Positions 25,014-32,752 of a DNA stretch of 64,000 bases are shown piece by piece. This DNA comes from Kordiimonadales bacterium IMCC3096. GTDB lineage: Bacteria > Pseudomonadota > Alphaproteobacteria > Minwuiales > Minwuiaceae. The stretch is from NCBI GenBank assembly GCA_016865035.1, contig CP018227.1, positions 1,830,001 through 1,894,000 on the forward strand, given 5' to 3'. Within the stretch, counting starts at the first letter, position 1; every line of letters starts with the position of its first letter. The notes beneath the pieces are model-generated. The model was given only the letters and a program-made list of their open reading frames with translations, ran no database searches and was not told the DNA's origin. The position numbers and the translations under genes were made by a program.

Positions 25014-25946
25014 TCAGACCCCGGCGATCCAGCGGCGGGCGAGCTGGTGGGCGAGGGAGAGGCGGGGCGGCATGCGCAGGCCCTCACCTTCCTCCGAGCG
25101 TTCCAGCATCTCGATCACCTGATCGCGGCTGAACCACTGGGCGTCTTCCAGTTCCTCCGGGTCCAGGGTGATCTCGGTCGTTTCCGCCTCCGCGAAGCAG
25201 CCGATCATCAGGCTGGAGGGGAACGGCCAGGGCTGGGAAGCGATGTAGCGGACCGTGCCGACCTTCAGCCCCGCTTCCTCCCAGATTTCGCGGCGCACGC
25301 ATTCCTCGATGGATTCACCCGGTTCCATGAAGCCGGCCAGCGCGGAATAGGAGCCATCGGGGAACCGGGGCTGACGGCCCAGCAGGCAGCGGTCGCCGTC
25401 AAAGACCAGCATGATCGTCACCGGGTCGGTGCGCGGGAAATGCTGTGCCTTGCAGCCGTCATCGGTGCAGGCGCGCATGTAACCCGCCTCCCGCATTTCC
25501 GACGGCGCGCCGCAGACGGCACAGAAGCGATGGCGCTGGTGCCAGTCCAGCATGGACCGGGCCTGGGCCAGGATCGCCGCCTCCCCCACCGGCAGGGCCG
25601 GGGCGATGGAGCGGACATCGATGAACTTGCCCCTGTCGGGCCAGACCGCGTCACGCGGTGCGCGGCGGGGATCGGCCTCGATGGCGAAATGGGCGATGCC
25701 GTCGCGGGTACCCAGCAGCAGCGGGCGGTTTTCCTCCAGCAGGTCGAGCACCTCCAGTGGCGAGCACCAGGCAATCTCCGGCTCCGCGCTGACATCGATG
25801 AAGGCCCGCAGGCGTGACACCGGCATGAAACGGCTGGCGCGGTCCATCATCCGGTCGGCCAGCCAGTCGCCATCCTTGCGATGTTCGGAGACACGGTTCA
25901 GCGGTGCGCCGGAAAACGTGATCGGGTCGTCATAGGTCATGCTCAT
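25014..25946 (-). CDS. nudC: NADH pyrophosphatase (NudC-like Nudix hydrolase)
   Basis: 310 residues. Residues about 130-170 hold a four-cysteine zinc ribbon (CAVC then CTDDGC). The Nudix box GFMEPGESIEECVRREIWEEAGL (within residues 200-225) is complete, and SQPWPFPSSLM, the NudC signature, follows. It hydrolyses NAD(H) to NMN(H) and AMP and can remove NAD caps from RNA. The start is uncertain between ATG 25946 and ATG 25940; both have weak ribosome binding sites, and the longer upstream frame looks non-coding. Confidence 0.92.
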   Translation of the reverse strand: MSMTYDDPITFSGAPLNRVSEHRKDGDWLADRMMDRASRFMPVSRLRAFIDVSAEPEIAWCSPLEVLDLLEENRPLLLGTRDGIAHFAIEADPRRAPRDAVWPDRGKFIDVRSIAPALPVGEAAILAQARSMLDWHQRHRFCAVCGAPSEMREAGYMRACTDDGCKAQHFPRTDPVTIMLVFDGDRCLLGRQPRFPDGSYSALAGFMEPGESIEECVRREIWEEAGLKVGTVRYIASQPWPFPSSLMIGCFAEAETTEITLDPEELEDAQWFSRDQVIEMLERSEEGEGLRMPPRLSLAHQLARRWIAGV

Positions 25947-26302
25947 GCCGCAGCAGCCCGCGCGCAGGTGGTCCGTGTCGTGCTCATCCTGAATCCTCCC
26001 CCTTGTCGTCACTGTCCCCGCGGTTTCCGGCCCTGTTCGGCAGTTCGGCCGGTGCCGCCATCGGACAGGGGTCCTGTCTACCCCATTTCGGCAAGGCGGG
26101 GAATCCCGCAGGACATTCCGCCCGCCGCAAGGGGCCGGGGCGCGTCCCTTCCGGACAACTTTCGAAAAAAGCACATATATCGAATCGATATATGTTGATT
26201 TGCTATTCGGGCACCCCATCTCCCTGTCATCGGCGGCACGGAGAGCCCTCCACCGCCAAAGCCGCCACCACACGGGTGGCCCGACAGACTTGAGGAAAGA
26301 CC
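25947..26302. other. Divergent regulatory gap with a long perfect palindrome
   Basis: The gap between nudC and a small secreted-protein gene. Bases 26160-26215 are strikingly AT-rich compared with the surroundings and hold the palindrome listed next, so this is probably where both promoters lie. I see no gene in it. Confidence 0.6.
26173..26195. promoter_or_regulatory. Perfect 11+1+11 palindrome, likely operator
   Basis: ACATATATCGA at 26173-26183 is perfectly mirrored at 26185-26195 around a single A at 26184. The AT-rich ATATATCGA half-site in a high-GC background is what one expects for a dimeric repressor of the PadR, TetR or similar type. It lies 108 bases before the small gene at 26303. 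No regulator gene of an obvious partner type is adjacent. Confidence 0.65.
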
Positions 26303-26533
26303 ATGATGAGCCGCATTGTTCGACAGCACCTGGGGGTCTGGATCGTGACCGCCGCCCTGCTGGCGAGTCTCGGCGTCAGCTCGGCGATGCCGGGCAAGCA
26401 CCACAGCGCGAACGAGCAGGCCAGCGCCACGCAACAGACCGTTGGCGTGCCGCGCGGTGGCATCTCGCTCTACCAGGACCATACCGGAGAGTTCACCACC
26501 TACCGCCGAAGCATTGCTGTCGGCACCTATTGA
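26303..26533 (+). CDS. Small secreted protein of unknown function
   Basis: 76 residues, no family recognised. Residues 1-28 form a Sec signal peptide (basic MMSRIVRQ, then WIVTAALLASLG, likely cleaved after VSSA). The mature part is about 48 residues, hydrophilic, with no cysteine, and ends in TYRRSIAVGTY. It is likely real: GAGGAAAG lies 5 bases before the start, a strong terminator follows, and a palindromic operator precedes it. It is transcribed alone. Confidence 0.7.
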   Translation: MMSRIVRQHLGVWIVTAALLASLGVSSAMPGKHHSANEQASATQQTVGVPRGGISLYQDHTGEFTTYRRSIAVGTY

Positions 26534-26646
26534 GGGCCGACACGGGCCCTGTGCACCAACCGGGATGACAGCTGACGGGGCCCTTCCCCGATCATCCCCG
26601 CGAGACCCCTGAGACCGGTCACCCCCCTCCCGACCGGTTTCCACCC

Positions 26647-26689
26647 TGCGGGCACCAGAACCCCCTCTCTGGTGCCCGCATTTTTTTTT
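26647..26689 (+). terminator. Strong Rho-independent terminator after the small secreted-protein gene
   Basis: A 13-base perfect stem (TGCGGGCACCAGA at 26647-26659 with 26668-26680) is followed by nine T (26681-26689). It lies about 114 bases after the stop. Confidence 0.92.
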
Positions 26690-26703
26690 GGGGATTTCAT
26701 TCG

Positions 26704-26793
26704 CTGACCGTGCCTCCCCTCTCCCCCTCCCGGTCACCCACGCAAGTATCCTGTAATGGGTGGCCGGGAGGGGGAGAGGGGAGGTGCGGTCAG
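26704..26793. repeat. Family A stem-loop element, copy 2
   Basis: 37-base arms at 26704-26740 and 26757-26793 with only three non-Watson-Crick positions, two of which keep G-T type pairs. The loop CGCAAGTATCCTGTAA is the reverse complement of the copy 1 loop with one change, so this copy is inverted relative to copy 1. The outer arm reads CTGACCGTGCCTCC. Confidence 0.88.
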
Positions 26794-26925
26794 CAAACAA
26801 GACCGGGTCCACGCAACAACCGCGACGCGGTCCGCAAACAACTCGCCCGAGGGCAATTCCCTTGCGGGCCGTTCTGCGTTAAACGTCGCGACAATCGCAT
26901 ACACCGGATTGCAGGAGCCATCGGC

Positions 26926-27228
26926 ATGGCCGCCATTGCGCAACTGATCGACTTCGTCGTCGATTTCTACATCTTCTGCCTGATCGCGTCGGCGATCATG
27001 AGCTGGCTGGTCGCGTTCAACGTGCTGAACCCGCACAACAACATCGCGCGCACCATCGGCCAGTTCCTCTATCGCATCACCGAACCGGCGCTGGCGCCGA
27101 TCCGTCGGATCCTGCCGGACCTGGGGGGAATCGACCTTTCACCGGTTGTACTGATCATTGGTCTGATGGTCGCACGGACCTTCGTCATCTGCGACGTGAT
27201 GGGATTCTGCGTCGGTTACACAAGCTGA
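26926..27228 (+). CDS. YggT family membrane protein
   Basis: 100 residues, with two membrane segments typical of YggT: IDFVVDFYIFCLIASAIMSW and, after the family's PxxP loop, VVLIIGLMVARTF. Key motifs are NVLNPHN, ITEPALAPIRRILP and GGIDLSPVVL. The family has been linked to osmotic tolerance and envelope or division processes but has no defined activity. GCAGGAG lies just upstream of ATG 26926. A DUF167 gene follows, the same order as yggT-yggU in other proteobacteria. Confidence 0.9.
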   Translation: MAAIAQLIDFVVDFYIFCLIASAIMSWLVAFNVLNPHNNIARTIGQFLYRITEPALAPIRRILPDLGGIDLSPVVLIIGLMVARTFVICDVMGFCVGYTS

Positions 27229-27286
27229 CCGGTACGGCGCGCTGCTGCTGCACCTGCATGTCTCGCCCGGCGCCAGCCGTTCCCGC

Positions 27287-27532
27287 GTGGAGGACTGGCG
27301 CACGGACCCGGACGGCACGCAACGGCTCAGGGTCCGGGTTGCCGCCCCGCCGGAGAAGGGCAAGGCCAACCGCGCCGTGATCAGACTGCTCGCCGACGTG
27401 CTGAACGTCGCGCCGAGGGATATTGAGGTCGTGCGTGGAGAGATCAGCCGCGCCAAGACAGTTCAGATTGCAGGCGCGGAAGCTGAGCTCCGCCGCCTTC
27501 TGCCACCCCAGCCGCCCTCCGGCGCCCAGTAG
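27287..27532 (+). CDS. DUF167 (YggU) family protein, start unclear
   Basis: Coordinates are the minimal form from GTG 27287, 81 residues. The core RLRVRVAAPPEKGKANRAV with EVVRGEISRAKTVQI is diagnostic of DUF167. The conserved first strand of the family (LHLHVSPGASRSRVEDW here) lies upstream of that GTG in the same frame, which is open back to 27200. No ATG, GTG or TTG exists between 27200 and 27287. Real initiation may therefore be at a CTG (27242, 27245 or 27248), or this frame may be reached from yggT by a +1 shift near its stop (AGC TGA CC at 27223-27230). Function unknown. Confidence 0.8.
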   Translation: MEDWRTDPDGTQRLRVRVAAPPEKGKANRAVIRLLADVLNVAPRDIEVVRGEISRAKTVQIAGAEAELRRLLPPQPPSGAQ

Positions 27533-27547
27533 ACAGGGATCAGGATC

Positions 27548-28474
27548 ATGACCGCAGCCGCAGAGTCCGCCTCCAGCACAGCCGCCAGCCAGCCCGACAA
27601 CCGCATCGACGGCAAGGCCTTCGCGGCCCGTGTGCGGGAACGGGTCACCGCCCAGACGGAGATCCTGATCCGCGATCACGGGCTGAAGCCCGGTCTCGCC
27701 GTGGTGCTGGTGGGGGAGGATCCGGCCAGCCAGGTCTACGTCCGCAACAAGGCGAAGCAGACCAATGAGGCGGGCATGCGTTCCGACGAGATCCGCCTGC
27801 CCGACACCGCCAGCCAGGAAGAGGTCCTGGCCATCGTCGACCGGCTGAACGCCGATCCGGGCATCCACGGCATCCTGGTGCAGCTGCCCCTGCCGGACCA
27901 GATCGACGAGACCGCCGTGCTGGACCGCATCGACCCCGCGAAGGACGTGGACGGTTTCCATGTCATCAATACCGGGCGGTTGCAGGTCGGTCTGCCCGCC
28001 CTGGTGCCCTGCACCCCGCGCGGCTGCATGATGATGCTGGAGGACCGGCTGGGCGACCTCTCGGGCCTCAACGCCGTGGTCGTCGGACGCTCCAACATCG
28101 TCGGCAAGCCCATGGCCATGCTGCTGCTGCAGGCCAACTGCACCGTCACCATCGCCCACAGCCGCACCCGCAACCTGCCCGAACTCTGCCGCAGCGCCGA
28201 TATCGTGGTTGCCGCCGTGGGTCGTCCGCACTTCGTGCAGGGTGACTGGATCGCGCCGGGTGCCACCGTCATCGACGTCGGCATCAACCGCGTCCCGAAG
28301 GAAGACGGCAAGACCCGTCTGGTCGGCGACGTGGACTATGCCGCCGCCATCGGCCATGCCGGTGCCATCACCCCGGTCCCCGGCGGCGTCGGCCCCATGA
28401 CCATCGCCTGCCTGCTCGCCAACACCATCACCGCCGCCTGCCGCGCTGCCGGGATCGACGAACCGGAGGTGTGA
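27548..28474 (+). CDS. folD: Methylenetetrahydrofolate dehydrogenase / methenyltetrahydrofolate cyclohydrolase
   Basis: 308 residues, the full-length bifunctional enzyme that interconverts 5,10-methylene- and 10-formyl-tetrahydrofolate with NADP. Catalytic Lys68 sits in YVRNK, followed by [19 protein letters not shown], the dinucleotide site [13 protein letters not shown], and PGGVGPMT at the C-terminus. The first 17 residues are a nonconserved extension. It lies 15 bases after the DUF167 gene and is probably in the same operon as yggT. It may process C1 units from the demethylation genes at 3.5-7.6 kb, but that is only a pathway link. Confidence 0.95.
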   Translation: MTAAAESASSTAASQPDNRIDGKAFAARVRERVTAQTEILIRDHGLKPGLAVVLVGEDPASQVYVRNKAKQTNEAGMRSDEIRLPDTASQEEVLAIVDRLNADPGIHGILVQLPLPDQIDETAVLDRIDPAKDVDGFHVINTGRLQVGLPALVPCTPRGCMMMLEDRLGDLSGLNAVVVGRSNIVGKPMAMLLLQANCTVTIAHSRTRNLPELCRSADIVVAAVGRPHFVQGDWIAPGATVIDVGINRVPKEDGKTRLVGDVDYAAAIGHAGAITPVPGGVGPMTIACLLANTITAACRAAGIDEPEV

Positions 28475-28503
28475 TGGCAGCGGACGGCCAGGGCTGACCC
28501 CGC

Positions 28504-29949
28504 TCAGTCGATCCAGAAGTCCCGGTCGAAGATGACCAGCAGCACCAGCACCTCCAGACGACCGGCCAGCATGGCGCTTGTCAGGATCCACTTGGCGATG
28601 TCCGGCAGGGGCTGGAAATTGCCGGCGGGGCCGATGATCTCGCCCATTCCCGGCCCGACGTTCGTGATGGCCGTGAGACTGGCCGAATAGGCGGTCACGA
28701 TATCCAGTCCGCAGAGGGCAAGAAGAACCGTCACGATGCCGATCGTCGCGATGAAGACGGCGAGGAAGGCCAGAATCGATGTCGGAACATCCGAATCCAG
28801 TCTCTGGCCATTGTAGGACAGCGCGATCACCCGGTTCGGCGAGAACAGCCGCGTCACATGGGCCCGCACGAAGATCCACAGCACCTGGTAGCGGTAGATC
28901 TTGATCGCGCCCGAGGTGGAACCGGAGCAGCCGCCCACGAACATCAGCATCAGGAACATGCCGACGGCGCCAGGACCCCAGGCGGTATAGTCCGCCGTCG
29001 CGAACCCGGTCGTCGTGACGACGGAGGTGATGTTGAAGGACACCAGCGTCAGGGCCTCGAAGATGCCGATGTCCCTTTCCGCATGCAGCCAAAGCGTCAT
29101 CAGGGCGGTGCTGACGGCCAGAAAGCCGAGAAATCCCCTCACCTGCGCGTCGGAGACCAGAACGCGCCAGTTTCCCATGGTCGTGCGCACGTAGAGAAAG
29201 AACGGGATCGCGCCGCAGATCATGAAGAACGTGCCGGCCCAGTGCAGCCGCCAGTCAGCGAAGTATCCAAAGGAGGCGTCATGCGTGGAATAGCCGCCGG
29301 TGGACAGCGTGGTCATGGCATGGGTGATGGCATCGAACGGCTCCATCCCCAGCAGGGAGAAGACCAGCGCGCAGAGCAGGGTCAGACCCGTGTAGATGCT
29401 GAACAGCAGGATCAGAAGGCGACTGTCGGCCGCCGCCTTGTCCTCGTCGGACCCGGAGCTTTCGATCTTGAAGAGCTGCATGCCGCCGACCCGGAGAAGC
29501 GGAAGTATCAGTGCCGCGATCGCGATGATCCCGATGCCGCCGACCCACTGGAGCATCGCGCGCCACAGCAGCACGCCCCGTGGCAGCCCGTCGAGGCCGG
29601 TCAGCACGGTCGAGCCGGTTGTCGTCAGACCGGACATGGATTCGAATACCGCGTCGGTGAAACTGATGCCGATGCCCAGAAAAGGGATCGCCCCGAAGCC
29701 GGCGACGAACACCCAGCCGAGAATGACGACGATGAACGACTGGCGAAGGTCCAGCCGGACGCCGCTCTCGCGCCAGGTCCCGGCCACCAGCAGCCCACCC
29801 GCGAACAGGGCGATACCGGCCGCGAGCAGGAACGCCTGCCAGTCCACATTGTCATCGGCCAGATCCGTGGCGGTCGGCACCAGCAGCGTGATGCCGATCC
29901 AGCAGACCACCCAGCCGAGGATCTGAAAGACCGGCCGGACGTCAAGCAA
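28504..29949 (-). CDS. trkH: Trk-type potassium uptake transmembrane protein TrkH
   Basis: 481 residues with four repeated membrane-pore-membrane units. The pore loops read SGLTTTGSTVL, TTLSTGGYST, SVVTTTGFAT and AITNVGPG, each with the filter glycine, and FVGGCSGSTSGAIK is the gating-loop motif. It imports K+ together with a TrkA-type cytoplasmic ring protein, which is not in the window. The start is a TTG at 29949 preceded by GGAGCGG. It is convergent with folD, 29 bases away. Confidence 0.93.
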   Translation of the reverse strand: MLDVRPVFQILGWVVCWIGITLLVPTATDLADDNVDWQAFLLAAGIALFAGGLLVAGTWRESGVRLDLRQSFIVVILGWVFVAGFGAIPFLGIGISFTDAVFESMSGLTTTGSTVLTGLDGLPRGVLLWRAMLQWVGGIGIIAIAALILPLLRVGGMQLFKIESSGSDEDKAAADSRLLILLFSIYTGLTLLCALVFSLLGMEPFDAITHAMTTLSTGGYSTHDASFGYFADWRLHWAGTFFMICGAIPFFLYVRTTMGNWRVLVSDAQVRGFLGFLAVSTALMTLWLHAERDIGIFEALTLVSFNITSVVTTTGFATADYTAWGPGAVGMFLMLMFVGGCSGSTSGAIKIYRYQVLWIFVRAHVTRLFSPNRVIALSYNGQRLDSDVPTSILAFLAVFIATIGIVTVLLALCGLDIVTAYSASLTAITNVGPGMGEIIGPAGNFQPLPDIAKWILTSAMLAGRLEVLVLLVIFDRDFWID

Positions 29950-30277
29950 CCGACCGCTCCTGCCCAGGCCCTGTCAGGGAAAACCGATGCGACGTCTGGC
30001 CGCCACCGGGGCTATGCATCTCTCAGCCACCTTGTTGACTCTGAACGGGACCCTGACGAGGGGCCCCTGAACCCGCAATACGCCCAATTCAGGGGCGAGG
30101 CAAACATTGCATGGCCGGTGAGGGGACGGCGGGCGATCCCTTCCGTTTCCGGGTTTTCGGGCAGCGTCACCCGCATGCATTCCAACGAAAAGGGCCACGC
30201 TCCGTCAGGAACCTGGCCCTCTTCATTCCGGCTGTCGAAGACCGCGCTGCCCCCGGGGACAGCGCGGGTTCGTCAGG
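29950..30277. other. Gap upstream of trkH with terminator and a hairpin
   Basis: This gap holds the terminator of the acyl-CoA dehydrogenase gene (30188-30220, listed separately) and an inverted repeat CCCCTGAA/TTCAGGGG at 30064-30095. No gene or clear promoter is visible. Confidence 0.5.
30188..30220 (-). terminator. Rho-independent terminator after acyl-CoA dehydrogenase
   Basis: On the minus strand AGGGCCA (30220-30214) pairs with TGGCCCT (30197-30191) across a 16-base loop and is followed by TTTTCG. It is about 58 bases past the stop. Confidence 0.65.
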
Positions 30278-31489
30278 TCAGTTCCAGCGACGGATCTCGA
30301 GGCGGGCGAGCTGGTCGCGATGCACCTCATCCGGGCCGTCCGCCAGACGCAGGGTGCGCTGGTGGGCGTACATGTTCGCCGTACCGAAGTCGGTGGTGAC
30401 ACCACCGGCGCCATGGGCCTGGATGGCCCAGTCGGTGATCTTGCAGGCCATGTTCGGCACGGAGACCTTGATGCCCGCGATTTCCTTGCGGGCTTCCTTG
30501 TTGCCGACCGTATCCATCTTCCAGGCGGTGTAGAGCACATGCAGGCGGCACTGATCGATCATGATCCGCGCCTCCGCGATCCGCTCCCGCCAGACCGACT
30601 GCTCGATCACCGGCTTGCCGAAGGCCACGCGGGACTTCAGGCGCTTGATGGTGAGTTCCAGCGCACGCTCGGCGACGCCGATGGAGCGCATGCAGTGATG
30701 GATACGTCCCGGGCCAAGCCGCCCCTGGGCGATCTCGAAGCCGCGGCCCTCACCCAGCAGGATGTCGGAGGCGGGAACGCGCACGTTCTCGAACAGCACC
30801 TCGCCATGGCCGTGCGGCGCGTCGTCATAGCCGAACACCGGCAGCATCCGCTTCACGGTCACGCCCTTGGCATCGCGCGGCACCAGGATCATGGACTGCT
30901 GCTTGTGGCGGTCCGGGTTGTCCGGGTCGGTCTTGCCCATCAGGATCAGCACCTTGCAGCGCGGATCGCCGATTCCAGAGGTCCACCACTTGCGGCCGTT
31001 GATGACATATTCATCGCCATCACGCTCGATGCGGCAGGCGATGTTGGTGGCGTCGGAGGAGGCAACCTCCGGCTCCGTCATCGCGAAGGCGGAGCGGATC
31101 TCGCCTTCCAGCAGCGGCTTCAGCCACTTCTCCTGATGCTCCTTGGTGCCGTAACGGGCCAGCACTTCCATGTTGCCGGTGTCGGGTGCGGAGCAGTTGA
31201 AGATCTCCGAGGCGTAACGCGAACGGCCCATGATCTCGCACAGCGGCGCATAGTCCAGGTTGGACATGGAGAAACCATAGGGATTCTCCGGCAGGAACAG
31301 GTTCCACAGGCCCTGCTCCTTGGCGATGGCCTTCAGCTCCTCCGACTTCGGGATCGGCTGCCAGCGGTCGCCCTCGGCGAGCTGGTCATCCATGAGCTGC
31401 TCGTTCGGATAGATGTGCTCGTCCATGAACGCTTCGATGCGTTCGGCCAGATCACGTGACAGGTCTGATTGTTCGAACATCGCGACCAT
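30278..31489 (-). CDS. Acyl-CoA dehydrogenase family protein (ACAD10/11-like)
   Basis: 403 residues with the full acyl-CoA dehydrogenase architecture. FAD-binding motifs include [15 protein letters not shown] and [10 protein letters not shown]. The C-terminal helical domain has the [11 protein letters not shown] and [13 protein letters not shown] stretches and ends in the family's [14 protein letters not shown]. The N-terminal stretch [20 protein letters not shown] is typical of the ACAD10/11-like clade. It oxidises an acyl-CoA, passing electrons to ETF. The start ATG 31489 has GGAGGAT just before it. It is transcribed alone with its own terminator. Chain length of the substrate is unknown. 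Confidence 0.92.
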   Translation of the reverse strand: MVAMFEQSDLSRDLAERIEAFMDEHIYPNEQLMDDQLAEGDRWQPIPKSEELKAIAKEQGLWNLFLPENPYGFSMSNLDYAPLCEIMGRSRYASEIFNCSAPDTGNMEVLARYGTKEHQEKWLKPLLEGEIRSAFAMTEPEVASSDATNIACRIERDGDEYVINGRKWWTSGIGDPRCKVLILMGKTDPDNPDRHKQQSMILVPRDAKGVTVKRMLPVFGYDDAPHGHGEVLFENVRVPASDILLGEGRGFEIAQGRLGPGRIHHCMRSIGVAERALELTIKRLKSRVAFGKPVIEQSVWRERIAEARIMIDQCRLHVLYTAWKMDTVGNKEARKEIAGIKVSVPNMACKITDWAIQAHGAGGVTTDFGTANMYAHQRTLRLADGPDEVHRDQLARLEIRRWN

Positions 31490-31638
31490 AGGTATCCTCC
31501 CCCTTGTTCAAGTTGAAACATCGTCAAAGTTCGGCGGAGCATAAACGGCTTCGCTCCGATGTCACAGCCCCTACGGCCATTCCGGCCACGCTTGTCTCGC
31601 ATGGCTGGGGATGCCGGGAGTCTTCGTGTGGTTCCCGC

Positions 31639-32538
31639 CTACTTCTTCCGGTGGCGCAGTTCCGAGATCATCACGCCTGTGGCCATCAGGGCCAGGGCAA
31701 TCAGGGAGTGGATGCCGGGCTGTTCGCCGAAGAAGATCGCGGCCCAGCCGATGGCGGCGACCACGGCCAGATAGTTGAACTGGGCGAAGAAGGTCGGTCC
31801 CCAGCGCCGTACCAGTTCCGCGAACAGGATGATGAAGACCGCGTTCACCGCTGCCGAACCGAGTGTCGGGAGCAGGATGGCCGTGTTCAGCGGCAGATAG
31901 GTCTGGTTGAACAGCAGCATCAGCGGCAGCAGCGACAGCGCCGCGCCCAGCAGGAACCCGGCACCCATCGCCGTCGAGGTGGCTTCCGGCGGGCGCAGCA
32001 GTGCGGCCGAGATGTTGGCGATGGCCAGGAACACCGGCACGATCAGCGCCAGCAGGAACCAGGTCACCGCGTCGGTGCCGGGCATGGCGCTGTCCGGGGC
32101 CAGCACCACCGCCACCCCGGCGAAACCGAGCAGGATGCCGACAATGCCGAAGGCGGACAGGCGGTCGATGCGGAACAGGATGCTGGCCAGATAGGTGCAG
32201 GTCGGCGACAGCGCCAGCACCAGCGAGACGATGGCCGTCGGCAGATTGGGGCCGACGAAGGTCAGCAGTGCCATCGGCAGCCCGAAGCCGAAGGCCCCGA
32301 CGACGACATAGACGCGGAACCAGGGCCAGCCGAAACGTACCCTCTGCCCCCGCAGATTGGCGATGACGAACAGGGCGATGCCCGCCAGGAAGACCTGCCA
32401 GAAGGCATGGCCGAAGAATGTCCCTCCGGCCTCCGACGCCAGCTGGTTGAACGGAAACACCAGGCCGTAGATCAGCGCCGCCGCGACCAGCATGGCGATC
32501 GGCAGCGGTGCAAGTGTCTTCACCTTCAGTTCGCTCAT
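31639..32538 (-). CDS. EamA-type (DMT superfamily) transporter
   Basis: 299 residues with ten predicted membrane segments in two EamA repeats (1-145 and 150-295); the second repeat begins near DAVTWFLLALIVPVFLAI. The family exports amino acids or other metabolites. It ends with the usual basic tail (SELRHRKK). ATG 32538 was chosen because GGGAG lies right before it and the upstream frame is not conserved. The 100-base gap to the acyl-CoA dehydrogenase gene shows no terminator. Substrate unknown. Confidence 0.88.
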   Translation of the reverse strand: MSELKVKTLAPLPIAMLVAAALIYGLVFPFNQLASEAGGTFFGHAFWQVFLAGIALFVIANLRGQRVRFGWPWFRVYVVVGAFGFGLPMALLTFVGPNLPTAIVSLVLALSPTCTYLASILFRIDRLSAFGIVGILLGFAGVAVVLAPDSAMPGTDAVTWFLLALIVPVFLAIANISAALLRPPEATSTAMGAGFLLGAALSLLPLMLLFNQTYLPLNTAILLPTLGSAAVNAVFIILFAELVRRWGPTFFAQFNYLAVVAAIGWAAIFFGEQPGIHSLIALALMATGVMISELRHRKK

Positions 32539-32752
32539 CTCCCGGTCCCTCCCACGGCAACCTGATGCATTTCCCCTTTCGACAGTGTGACAGGGACGGG
32601 GGCGGCTGACCTGTGCGGGCAGCGCACCTTTTGCAGTATCAGCGCGCATTGCCCATCGTGCCATCTTGTCAGCGCTGCCGTCCGATGCTCCCGTCTGGTC
32701 CGGTAGTTTCGGGACGATTCCCGAAGCGATGGAGCGCGGGAGAGCGGGAACG

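Noticed and set aside
29974-30198. Small open frame upstream of trkH
   Set aside because: No ribosome site or recognisable protein features, and it overlaps the acyl-CoA dehydrogenase terminator.
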